From CAZQLW01 sp964639875 (GTDB lineage: Archaea; Nanobdellota; Nanobdellia; Woesearchaeales; GW2011-AR9): a stretch of DNA of 18,291 nt. Each line of letters begins with the position of its first letter. Position 1 is the first letter of the stretch. Shown piece by piece: positions 1-6,457 of the stretch. The notes under the pieces are model-generated. The model did no database searches, was not told where the DNA came from, and saw nothing but the letters and a program-made list of their open reading frames with translations. Both the position numbers and the translations under genes were made by a program. The stretch covers positions 1 through 18,291 of the forward strand of contig CAZXEM010000018.1 in the NCBI GenBank assembly GCA_964639875.1, in the 5' to 3' direction.

Positions 1-89
1 GCCATTTCTGACTCTCACTTATGTGAGTGACCTTTTGTAGTGGGCGGACTTTCCTCAGTTTAATGCTGAGAAATCATAGATTTCTAGCA
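1..89 (-). ncRNA. rnpB: RNase P RNA, 5' part (3' part lies outside the window)
   Basis: RNase P RNA is the catalytic RNA that trims the 5' leaders of pre-tRNAs. Read on the minus strand, positions 56-45 give GAGGAAAGTCCG, the near-universal conserved region I (5' half of helix P4) of RNase P RNA. Just upstream is a hairpin (89-64) with stems TGCT/AGCA and GAAATC/GATTTC. Downstream is a perfect 5-bp hairpin CTCAC-ATAA-GTGAG (27-14), followed by CAGAAA near the edge. A TATA-like element at about 103-114 would place the 5' end near 84-89. The call rests on one conserved block plus local structure, because the remaining conserved regions are off the window. The exact 5' end is an estimate. Confidence 0.65.
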
Positions 90-102
90 TATTAAAAACT
101 TT

Positions 103-114
103 GTTTTAAATAAA
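103..114 (-). promoter_or_regulatory. TATA-like promoter of the RNase P RNA
   Basis: On the minus strand this reads TTTATTTAAAAC. It lies about 25 bp before the inferred 5' end of the RNA. The rest of the stretch between the two divergent genes (about 115-225) is AT-rich and shows no other clear element. Confidence 0.4.
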
Positions 115-226
115 CCGTAAGCTAAATACCACTCCTACCTAATATCTTAATTTAGTTCCCTATTTATAAATATTTCTAATTTTTCGATTATTTTGACTAC
201 CCCTTAGTAACAAATAAACCAAAAGG

Positions 227-233
227 TTTATAA
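227..233 (+). promoter_or_regulatory. TATA box of the Tat-signal transglutaminase-like gene
   Basis: TTTATAA is centred 27 bp before the ATG at 257, so transcription should start at or next to the start codon (leaderless mRNA). No Shine-Dalgarno sequence is present. Confidence 0.55.
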
Positions 234-256
234 CTGAAAGATGTTATTTTTAATAT

Positions 257-1060
257 ATGGACCGAAGAAACTTTTTGAAAAAATTAGGGATTGGTTTAAC
301 AGCTATAGCTTTACCAAAATGTGGCTCTGAAAATTATGGTCAAAGTCGTTATGATCGACTTTCTCAGATGTCAAAAGAAGTTCATAAAGTAAGTTCTTTA
401 ACTGGAGAATTGACAAAGAATGATTATACTGCTGAAGATGCGTTGAGAATGATTGTAGAATGGGGTCAAAAAAATTTGTTTCATTATCATGATGATTTTA
501 TGCCAGTAGATACTTATGGCACTGATTCCGTTATCCAAACATGGCATGATGTTTCAATTGAGGATGTTTTTAGGGAACGAGCAGTTGGTTGTCATTTGAC
601 AACTTTTGTTTTAACTACAATGTTAAGATCTATCGGTATTGATGCTGATTATGTTTTATCTCAATCATTTGGTCCTGAGGTTACAGATCCGGGTCATGGA
701 ATTTTGCACATTCCAGAGATTGATAAGTATGTTCATGGCGATTCTGTTTGTTTAGGTAGTGTAAGACCAACAGAACGTATCATTATAGATGGAGAGTTAT
801 TGTTTGGGGTTTTAAAAAATGATCCTTTGGCCATGGAAGCTTTCAAAGGAGATATCCATTGCGGTGGTTTTCTAAAAAGAGAAGGTAATTCATTATACAT
901 TGGTCAAGGGATGATTCATCGGGGTTATGAAGATACAGAGCTTATTAGATTACAAAAAATGTTACCAGGATATAATCCTCAATTAGAAGAGTTATATAAT
1001 TATGGTTTAGGTACTGGTTTTACAACTGATAAAGTGCCGATTGAAGAGTTAAAGTTTTAG
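257..1060 (+). CDS. Tat-signal transglutaminase-like (cysteine protease fold) protein
   Basis: This 267-aa protein is probably exported and folded before export. Residues 3-9 read RRNFLKK, matching the twin-arginine (Tat) consensus, and a hydrophobic stretch (residues 10-20) follows. Cys22 right after could be a lipid-attachment site, but LPKC is not a standard lipobox. The core resembles the transglutaminase-like superfamily: Cys112 in a GCHLTTFVLT helix, an LRSIGIDADYV segment typical of the strand after it, then His147 in PGHG and Asp162 in HGDS as the likely Cys-His-Asp triad. The substrate is unknown; family members include peptidases, amidases and cross-linking enzymes. The gene stands alone, facing the minus-strand metalloprotease-like gene, and has a leaderless-type promoter. 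The fold assignment is by pattern only and the family is divergent. Confidence 0.6.
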   Translation: MDRRNFLKKLGIGLTAIALPKCGSENYGQSRYDRLSQMSKEVHKVSSLTGELTKNDYTAEDALRMIVEWGQKNLFHYHDDFMPVDTYGTDSVIQTWHDVSIEDVFRERAVGCHLTTFVLTTMLRSIGIDADYVLSQSFGPEVTDPGHGILHIPEIDKYVHGDSVCLGSVRPTERIIIDGELLFGVLKNDPLAMEAFKGDIHCGGFLKREGNSLYIGQGMIHRGYEDTELIRLQKMLPGYNPQLEELYNYGLGTGFTTDKVPIEELKF

Positions 1061-1099
1061 TTTTCTCTTGTTGTGTTAATATTGACTACTTTTAATTAC

Positions 1100-2089
1100 C
1101 TATTTTAAATGTTTTTTAAGTTCTAAGAACAATTTTATTTGATGATCAGTAAAAATGAAATATCTTTTACTGAACCCTAAGTTAGTGAAACTAACCATAT
1201 ATCTTTCAATAAGTTTGAATCTATCTAATAATTTGAAATAAGTATAAAGTTGCTTATAATCTCTTTGTGTTAAACTAGGATAAAGAAAAATACCTTGATC
1301 TATTTTTTGGAATAGTTTACTAACTGCATATTCTTGACGATTGCTATCTATTAATTTATGATCCCTTTCGTGTTTTTTTAGAAAGTCTAAGGTGATGATT
1401 GCAAAAATATGGTAACCTAAATCATAAGGTAATGTTCCAACTAGCTGATAAGCAGAATAAGGTTCTTCTGATTTTAAAATTGATCTTACTTTTTTTCTAA
1501 ATAAATCTTTTTTTGGTGTGAACTCATGGCCAATAAGGGGGGCTTTAGCATATTTATGAAAATGTTCTGTCCAAATAGCGAATCCTTCTTTCTTCATTAA
1601 GTCAATCGAAATTAGAAGATTCCAAGGTAAGAGATTATTTCTATACATTTCAAATATCTTTTCGTATTTATTATTGCCTTTTTTAATAGCGATATCTTGA
1701 GTGTGGGCAAACTCGTGCCTAATTAAATCGAAAAAATATCCCCATAATTCATCTTGTTCTATTTTTTTTGATAAGAAAGCAATTCCAATTGCTAAATAGA
1801 ATTCTCCTGGTTTTGTTTTTCCTTCTGTTCTGGCTAAGTTTGTTGGAACAACAAATTCTGTTATTTTAATTTCTATTTTTAAAGAAGATTCTCCAATCAT
1901 TTCTGAATTAAGTTTAACAGCATGAGCAACGTTTTCATCTATTAAGTTGAGATTATATTCAACAACTGCCTGTTTCTTTTTTCCTAATTTTTTATAAAAT
2001 TCGCTTCCTTTTTTATCAAAATAGATAATTGTAGTTATTTTTTTGTTACCGGATTTAAATTTGTTAACCTTTCTTTTATTCGTAAGCAT
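1100..2089 (-). CDS. Putative HExxH zinc metalloprotease-like protein
   Basis: A 329-aa protein without a signal peptide or clear membrane segment, so probably cytoplasmic. Residues 125-129 read HEFAH, the HExxH zinc-binding and catalytic motif, inside the helix-like context LIRHEFAHTQD. About 39 residues later EGFAIWTE (168-175) supplies a glutamate that could be the third zinc ligand, as in gluzincin-type peptidases. The C-terminal third (about 240-329) is basic and helix-rich, including a segment (about 270-329) that could be a winged-helix-like or substrate-recognition domain. The start is supported by a TATA-like box 26 bp upstream with no leader. The specific family is not recognised and the substrate is unknown. 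Confidence 0.55.
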   Translation of the reverse strand: MLTNKRKVNKFKSGNKKITTIIYFDKKGSEFYKKLGKKKQAVVEYNLNLIDENVAHAVKLNSEMIGESSLKIEIKITEFVVPTNLARTEGKTKPGEFYLAIGIAFLSKKIEQDELWGYFFDLIRHEFAHTQDIAIKKGNNKYEKIFEMYRNNLLPWNLLISIDLMKKEGFAIWTEHFHKYAKAPLIGHEFTPKKDLFRKKVRSILKSEEPYSAYQLVGTLPYDLGYHIFAIITLDFLKKHERDHKLIDSNRQEYAVSKLFQKIDQGIFLYPSLTQRDYKQLYTYFKLLDRFKLIERYMVSFTNLGFSKRYFIFTDHQIKLFLELKKHLK

Positions 2090-2110
2090 AAAATAATGGT
2101 AACTTATTGT

Positions 2111-2120
2111 TATTTAAAAA
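2111..2120 (-). promoter_or_regulatory. TATA-like box of the HExxH protein gene
   Basis: On the minus strand this reads TTTTTAAATA, centred about 26 bp before the ATG at 2089; it predicts a leaderless transcript. Confidence 0.45.
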
Positions 2121-2172
2121 AGTATCTTCCTCTCAAACAATTTTAACTTTCAACAACAATAATTCTATTTCT

Positions 2173-2472
2173 CTAGAGTGTTACCTGGGCCATTTCTGCT
2201 CTTAAATAGTATGAGGGTGGACGTGGTTTATAATTGATTTTTTCCCTAAAAGAATTTTCACAAGCGGCAAACCTTTTGAAAAGTGTTCTAGATTCCCCTT
2301 GATAATCATTTAAAAGCGACCTGGTGTTCTTTATATGGTCACCATATTGCTTCCAATCTTGTTTGTTTGGTTCTTCCTCAAGTTTTAAATGTCCTATTCT
2401 TGCTGCCAATTCTTCAAATCTAACAATCTCTACCAAAATTTCGGAATCAGTTACTTTTTTTTTGCCAAACAT
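2173..2472 (-). CDS. Small hypothetical protein
   Basis: A 99-aa charged protein that starts MFGKKKVTDSEIL and is predicted to be mainly alpha-helical from its heptad-like spacing (about residues 8-75). It has no signal peptide, membrane segment or recognisable motif; there is one cysteine (in AACENSF). A TATA-like box at 2501-2509 lies about 33 bp upstream of the start, a little further than usual here. It sits between the HExxH gene and the TraB-family gene on the same strand, with separate promoters. Function is unknown. Confidence 0.55.
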   Translation of the reverse strand: MFGKKKVTDSEILVEIVRFEELAARIGHLKLEEEPNKQDWKQYGDHIKNTRSLLNDYQGESRTLFKRFAACENSFREKINYKPRPPSYYLRAEMAQVTL

Positions 2473-2500
2473 TTTATGATAATTATGAGGGAGGTATATT

Positions 2501-2509
2501 TTTTATAAA
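2501..2509 (-). promoter_or_regulatory. TATA-like box of the 99-aa protein gene
   Basis: TTTATAAAA on the minus strand, about 33 bp before the ATG at 2472. Confidence 0.4.
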
Positions 2510-2532
2510 TTTTTATGTGCTTCAGTAGTCTA

Positions 2533-3219
2533 TCAAACAACTTCTACTTTAAGCAACAACTTCTGCATTCCTTCTTCGTGGCCAGCTCCGACAACTACAA
2601 GAATTTTCTTACCTGGATTTTTACGTAAAACTTTAACCAGCTGTTTAACCATATACTTGTTTCGATCAGATACTAAAGCGCGATAAACATTTGGATATCT
2701 CTTCCGCATTTGATTAACTAGTTTCTTAACAACTTCTTTGCCGGGAACTTTAGACAGGTCAAATTTTTCTAAACCCATTTCTTTAATCTGTTTGCGAGGA
2801 AATAATAAACCTTTAACCATATCTGCAAAAAATCTAAATTTTTCTTTCCAAGAAAGATATTTAGAAAATTTTTTAAGAGTAATTCCTATTGGTTGGTCAA
2901 TTAAAGCAATTTCTAATTTTTCTTTCCTAGCAAGTTCTAAAGCGGCTTTCATTTCACTCCCAGGAGAAACGCCAACCATTTTGCCTAATTTTTGTTGTAC
3001 AAATTGGCCAACTTTAGCAAAAATGTAACCTTTAACACCAATTTTAAGAATCATTCCAATACTAACTTTACTTTTCTCTTTAGACATTAAAGCAGCGGCT
3101 CGTTGTAAATCTAGTTCTACAGCAATTATTTCTGGATTCCAGTTAGTAACCGCGGTTTTAATCTCATCAACACTTTGCTTAGATATGTGTGAGGTTCCAA
3201 TTATCTTAATATTCTCCAT
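2533..3219 (-). CDS. TraB/PrgY-family protein, soluble short form
   Basis: A 228-aa member of the TraB/PrgY/GumN family, whose members are thought to be hydrolase-like (related to the EreA/ChaN-like and Tiki folds); bacterial PrgY/TraB inhibit peptide pheromones. Family hallmarks are all present: GTSHIS at residues 8-13, VELD at 34-37 with the conserved Glu35, a GSEM segment around 87-90, a DRNKYM segment at 185-190, and GAGHEEGM at 211-218 with its conserved His. Many archaeal homologues are longer and end in membrane helices; this one stops right after the GAGH block and a terminal strand, so it should be soluble. The promoter box centred 29 bp upstream implies a leaderless mRNA. The role in archaea is unknown. 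Confidence 0.8.
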   Translation of the reverse strand: MENIKIIGTSHISKQSVDEIKTAVTNWNPEIIAVELDLQRAAALMSKEKSKVSIGMILKIGVKGYIFAKVGQFVQQKLGKMVGVSPGSEMKAALELARKEKLEIALIDQPIGITLKKFSKYLSWKEKFRFFADMVKGLLFPRKQIKEMGLEKFDLSKVPGKEVVKKLVNQMRKRYPNVYRALVSDRNKYMVKQLVKVLRKNPGKKILVVVGAGHEEGMQKLLLKVEVV

Positions 3220-3243
3220 TTATAACAGTTAGACAACAGAAAA

Positions 3244-3253
3244 GTATTTAAAC
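3244..3253. promoter_or_regulatory. Palindromic TATA element between divergent TraB and PRC-barrel genes
   Basis: GTATTTAAAC contains the palindrome TTTAAA. Read leftward it is centred 29 bp before the TraB start at 3219. Read rightward it would give a start near 3275, just upstream of the Shine-Dalgarno site of the PRC-barrel gene. It could therefore serve both directions. An alternative plus-strand box is TTTTAATA at 3263-3270, but that would place the start too close to the Shine-Dalgarno site. Confidence 0.4.
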
Positions 3254-3283
3254 TTAAGTAAATTTTAATAAGTTATTATAATT

Positions 3284-3290
3284 GAGGTGG
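3284..3290 (+). promoter_or_regulatory. Shine-Dalgarno site deciding the PRC-barrel start
   Basis: GAGGTGG matches the complement of the archaeal 16S 3' tail and sits 8 nt before ATG 3299. The in-frame GTG at 3287 overlaps this site and is therefore an unlikely start. Confidence 0.6.
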
Positions 3291-3298
3291 ATTATACA

Positions 3299-3571
3299 AT
3301 GTTAAAAATGAAAAAAATATCTGGGACTTACGATTTAAAAGTTTTTACTGACTCTGGTGACTATTTTGGGGATGTTGAAGATAGCATCATTCAAGGTAAC
3401 AAGGTTTCTGGCTGGAAAATTAAAGCTACAAAAAACTCTTTTTTAAGCAAAGTTTTAGGTAGTGCTAAAGGTGTTCTTGTACCACACCATCTAGTTAAAG
3501 CAGTAGGGGATGTTCTGATTATTTCTAAAAGCGCAGTGCCTAGCGGCACAGTTGACGAAGGGGAAGAGTAA
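3299..3571 (+). CDS. PRC-barrel domain protein
   Basis: A 90-aa protein filling a single PRC-barrel, a small beta-barrel fold also found in the photosynthetic reaction centre H subunit and in RimM. Visible signs are a KVFTDSGDYFGDVED strand-turn-strand near the N terminus, a WKIKATKN segment, and the C-terminal LVPHHLVKAVGDVLIIS block typical of archaeal stand-alone PRC-barrel proteins. These are cytoplasmic and of uncertain role; an RNA or ribosome-linked function is only suggested by RimM. The chosen ATG has a Shine-Dalgarno site 8 nt upstream; a longer form from GTG 3287 would destroy that logic. A possible 33-aa peptide follows 3 nt after the stop. Confidence 0.8.
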   Translation: MLKMKKISGTYDLKVFTDSGDYFGDVEDSIIQGNKVSGWKIKATKNSFLSKVLGSAKGVLVPHHLVKAVGDVLIISKSAVPSGTVDEGEE

Positions 3572-3574
3572 ATT

Positions 3575-3676
3575 ATGAAAATAAATCATGAAAAGTACTA
3601 TCAAGATTTATTAAATTACCAGTACATTATTGGTAATTTTGAAGAACTTGAACCAGTTTTGTTTATTGCAGCTTAA
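3575..3676 (+). CDS. Possible 33-aa small protein downstream of the PRC-barrel gene
   Basis: ATG at 3575 opens 33 codons three nucleotides after the PRC-barrel stop, starting MKINHEKYYQDLLNY and ending in a short hydrophobic tail LFIAA. Tight spacing suggests co-translation, and a weak purine stretch (GGGGAAGAG) precedes it. There are no recognisable motifs. It fills most of the gap before the antiporter promoter. It could equally be a chance reading frame. Confidence 0.35.
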   Translation: MKINHEKYYQDLLNYQYIIGNFEELEPVLFIAA

Positions 3677-3703
3677 TTTTTTTCTTTAAACTTTTTCGAT
3701 AAC

Positions 3704-3712
3704 TATTTAAAC
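3704..3712 (+). promoter_or_regulatory. TATA-like box of the antiporter gene
   Basis: TATTTAAAC is centred about 29 bp before the ATG at 3737, so the mRNA is predicted to be leaderless. Confidence 0.5.
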
Positions 3713-3736
3713 TCCAATTGAATCATCTTAGTTAAG

Positions 3737-5062
3737 ATGGATGTTGTTACATTAATTTTATTGGCAGTAAGTTTAATCTTATTTTTCGGATTTTTCGCTG
3801 AATGGTTCTTTAGAAAGTTTAGTATTCCTGACGTTTTATTCTTAATTGCTTTAGGTTTTGCTATTGGGCCGTTTGCTTTCAAGTTAGTTTCACCTTTAGA
3901 TTTGGCTGATATTGCACCGGTATTTACCACATTTACTTTAGTATTTTTATTATTTGACGGTGCATTCAACATTAATTTATCTTCATTAATTCGAGAATTT
4001 TCTGAAAGTTTTGTTTTAACAGTTTTTAATTTTATTATTTCTTCACTCATTGTTGCTTTAATTTTGTGGTTATTTGGTTTTTGGGTTGGCGGATTTTCTA
4101 TTCTTTTATCTTTACTTGGCGGTTTTATGCTGGGTGGAGTCTCTTCATCGTTTGTTATTCCTATCCTTAAACAAGTTAAAATTAGTAATCGACTTTATTC
4201 ATTATTAGCATTAGAATCAGCTTTAACTGACGTGTTTTGTATTGTTTTTTCTTTAACTGTGATTGAAATATTCAGGTTAGGAGGATTTGGAGTTCAAAAC
4301 ATGTTAACACAACTAATCAGTTTGTTCGCTGTTGCAGGATTAGTTGGACTTATTGGCGGTGTTTTGTGGATATTTTTAATTTTAAGAGTTTTCAAAGAGC
4401 ACAATTATATGATTGCTATTGCTTATCTTCTTTTGATTTATGTTTTAACAGAATTTTTGGGCGGTAATGGTGCCATTGCAGCTTTATTTTTCGGTTTAAT
4501 TTTGAAAAATTCTAAACAATTATCTTCCATCATTAAAGGATTGTTAACTAACGAAGCTAAGGAAAAGAAGAAAGCGTTAAAAGGTGATTTGGGAGTTTCA
4601 GTAACCACGCCTAGTGAAGAATATTTTTATCATCAAGTTTCTTTCTTTTTGAAAACGTTTTTCTTTGTTTATATTGGGGTCATGCTTGATATTTCTGATT
4701 GGAAAGCAATCCTTATCGGAGCAGTGTTATCTTTAGTTTTAATGGGTTCCAGGATGTCATCAGTCTTATTAACAAAAACTATGACTCCGGAAGGGAGAAC
4801 ATTAGTGAACGCAATTTTTGCAAGAGGTTTAGCGGCAGCAGCTATTGCGCAGTTAGCAATTAATGCCGGTGTGCAACACGCAGCTTTCTTATCAAAGATT
4901 GCTTACGTTACCATTACTGGAACAATTATTCTTAGTTCAATCAGGGTTTTCTTGATTAAACGAAAAATGCCACCTATGGAAGAATCTGAATCTGCAGAAA
5001 AAATTAAAAAACATCAACATAAACGTAAACATAAACGTAAAAGCAATCATAAAAAAGCATAA
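3737..5062 (+). CDS. Cation/proton antiporter (CPA superfamily)
   Basis: A 441-aa integral membrane transporter that probably exchanges Na+ or K+ for H+. It has about 12 hydrophobic segments spread over residues 1-400. Family signs are LLFDGAFNIN (residues 71-80, matching the LxFxxG region of TM3 in CPA1 exchangers) and ALESALTDVF (158-167), where Glu160 and Asp165 correspond to the ion-binding region. A further conserved segment, FFVYIGVMLDI, follows in the second half. The last 30 residues are cytoplasmic and strongly basic; residues 428-435 are a perfect HKRK duplication encoded by a 12-bp tandem repeat. The gene is followed by an MscS channel gene, fitting an ion and osmotic homeostasis role. 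Ion specificity cannot be read from sequence. Confidence 0.8.
   Translation: MDVVTLILLAVSLILFFGFFAEWFFRKFSIPDVLFLIALGFAIGPFAFKLVSPLDLADIAPVFTTFTLVFLLFDGAFNINLSSLIREFSESFVLTVFNFIISSLIVALILWLFGFWVGGFSILLSLLGGFMLGGVSSSFVIPILKQVKISNRLYSLLALESALTDVFCIVFSLTVIEIFRLGGFGVQNMLTQLISLFAVAGLVGLIGGVLWIFLILRVFKEHNYMIAIAYLLLIYVLTEFLGGNGAIAALFFGLILKNSKQLSSIIKGLLTNEAKEKKKALKGDLGVSVTTPSEEYFYHQVSFFLKTFFFVYIGVMLDISDWKAILIGAVLSLVLMGSRMSSVLLTKTMTPEGRTLVNAIFARGLAAAAIAQLAINAGVQHAAFLSKIAYVTITGTIILSSIRVFLIKRKMPPMEESESAEKIKKHQHKRKHKRKSNHKKA
5018..5041 (+). repeat. 12-bp tandem duplication in the antiporter C-terminal tail
   Basis: CATAAACGTAAA occurs twice back to back (5018-5029 and 5030-5041), in frame, encoding HKRK twice. 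It is the kind of repeat that can expand or contract by slippage without shifting the frame. Confidence 0.85.
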
Positions 5063-5097
5063 CTCTTAAAAAGAGATGTTTTTTATAACTCTATAAA

Positions 5098-6156
5098 ATG
5101 AAAGAAGTAATTTTGAGCTGGTTAAATCTCCTTCCTTATGGACATTATTTACAAAATAAATACCTTTTTGCTGTTTTAATTTTGGTCATTTCTGCTATTG
5201 GTGCTTGGTTATTATTGTTTATTTTTGAAAAGTTTTTACAAAAGTGGGCTAAGAAAACTAAAACCGAAGTTGATGATTTAATTTTTGAAAAAACTAAAAG
5301 GCCATTATATTATTTGATCTTAGTTTTTGGGTTAAAGTTTGCTTTATACAGTTTAGGGATTAACGGAATTATTAACAAAATTGTTTATTCATTGATGGCT
5401 TTAGTGTTTGTTTTTATTATCTCACGAGTTGCTGATGTGATAATTAGTGTTTGGGGAGCAACGGTAGCCAAGAAAACGAAAAGTAAGTTTGATGATCTTT
5501 TGTTACCTATGTTTCATAAAGCTGCTAATGTTGTTTTCATTGTTATTGCTATTCTTTCAGTTTTAGATGTTTGGGAAATTGATATTGCCCCTTATTTGGC
5601 AGGAGCAGGGATTCTGGGATTAGTTTTAGGTTTTGCTTTACAGGATTCTTTAAAAAATATTTTTGGAGGGGTAACTTTGTTGCTTGACAAAACTTTTGAA
5701 ATTGGCGATAAAGTTAAATTAGAATCAGGAGAGTTAGGAACTATCCATGATGTAGGATTAAGAAGTACAAAATTAGTAACTTATGATAATGAAGTGGTTT
5801 ACATTCCTAATGGCTATTTAGCAAATTCTCGGATTCAAAATTATACTCGGCCAAATCCAAAGATTAGGGCGCACGTAGATTTTGGTGTTGAATACGGAAG
5901 TAATGCTGCTCAAGTACAAAAAGTTGTTCTTGAAGTAATGAAAAAAGATAAAGAACTTCTTAAAGATCCAGAATCAGCAGTACATTTTTTAGAAATGGGC
6001 GATTTTGCTTTAAATTTTCGGGCATATTTCTGGGTAGAAAATTGGGGTATGGCTTATAATAAAAAGTTACAACTTACTGAAGCGATTTATAACGCGTTAA
6101 ACAAAGCAGGTATTGGAATACCGTTCCCTACACAGACAGTACATTTAGAGAAATGA
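5098..6156 (+). CDS. mscS: MscS-family mechanosensitive ion channel
   Basis: A 352-aa small-conductance mechanosensitive channel, which opens under membrane tension to release solutes during hypo-osmotic shock. Four or more hydrophobic segments (about residues 22-44, 70-88, 94-118, 143-163) precede the pore-lining helix at about 166-195, which is rich in Gly and Ala and contains the characteristic GFALQDSLKNIFGGV. The beta domain follows (about 198-255), with GDKVKLESGELGTIHDVGLRS and the hallmark YIPNGYLANSRIQNY. The C-terminal alpha/beta domain spans about 256-350. It is longer at the N terminus than E. coli MscS (286 aa), with one or two extra helices. It lies 35 bp after the antiporter; a weak TTAAAAA element (5066-5072) is centred 29 bp before the ATG. 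Confidence 0.92.
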   Translation: MKEVILSWLNLLPYGHYLQNKYLFAVLILVISAIGAWLLLFIFEKFLQKWAKKTKTEVDDLIFEKTKRPLYYLILVFGLKFALYSLGINGIINKIVYSLMALVFVFIISRVADVIISVWGATVAKKTKSKFDDLLLPMFHKAANVVFIVIAILSVLDVWEIDIAPYLAGAGILGLVLGFALQDSLKNIFGGVTLLLDKTFEIGDKVKLESGELGTIHDVGLRSTKLVTYDNEVVYIPNGYLANSRIQNYTRPNPKIRAHVDFGVEYGSNAAQVQKVVLEVMKKDKELLKDPESAVHFLEMGDFALNFRAYFWVENWGMAYNKKLQLTEAIYNALNKAGIGIPFPTQTVHLEK

Positions 6157-6172
6157 TTGTGTAAGAGAGAAA

Positions 6173-6183
6173 TTTTTATATAT
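6173..6183 (+). promoter_or_regulatory. TATA box of the small membrane protein gene
   Basis: TTTTTATATAT is centred 28 bp before the ATG at 6206, with no Shine-Dalgarno site, so the transcript should be leaderless. Confidence 0.55.
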
Positions 6184-6205
6184 CATTTTCAATTTTTAGT
6201 TATTT

Positions 6206-6397
6206 ATGGAACCTTTTTCAATTATGGGGATGATTATTATTGCTATTGTTATTTTAATTGTTAGCCATTTCTTATCGTCAATATTGAAAGTTCTTTTTTA
6301 TGTCCTTCTTATAACACTAATTTTTGTGATTGTTTTCGGAGTTTCTTATCAAGAATTGTTTAATTGGGCAATTGGGATAGTGCTTTGGGTGTTTTAG
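6206..6397 (+). CDS. Small hypothetical membrane protein
   Basis: A 63-aa protein that is almost entirely hydrophobic. Two confident membrane segments are seen (about residues 5-24 and 27-46), and a third shorter one is possible near the C terminus (about 52-62). The only charged residues are Glu2, Lys28 and Glu50. It has its own strong TATA box, which argues that it is a real gene and not a chance frame. It lies between the MscS channel and rfcS. Function is unknown; a partnership with the neighbouring channel or antiporter is conceivable but only from position. Confidence 0.6.
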   Translation: MEPFSIMGMIIIAIVILIVSHFLSSILKVLFYVLLITLIFVIVFGVSYQELFNWAIGIVLWVF

Positions 6398-6424
6398 AAA
6401 CTGTTATGCTCAAAACAAGTAAAA

Positions 6425-6433
6425 CTTATAAAG
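6425..6433 (+). promoter_or_regulatory. TATA box of rfcS
   Basis: CTTATAAAG is centred 29 bp before the ATG at 6458; leaderless mRNA predicted. Confidence 0.55.
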
Positions 6434-6457
6434 TAGCTTGTTAGCTAAAATAATATT

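Noticed and set aside
3703..4050. A 115-codon minus-strand frame opposite the antiporter start
   Set aside because: It is antisense to a clear membrane transporter, is rich in Lys and Asn as the complement of hydrophobic codons, and has no promoter.
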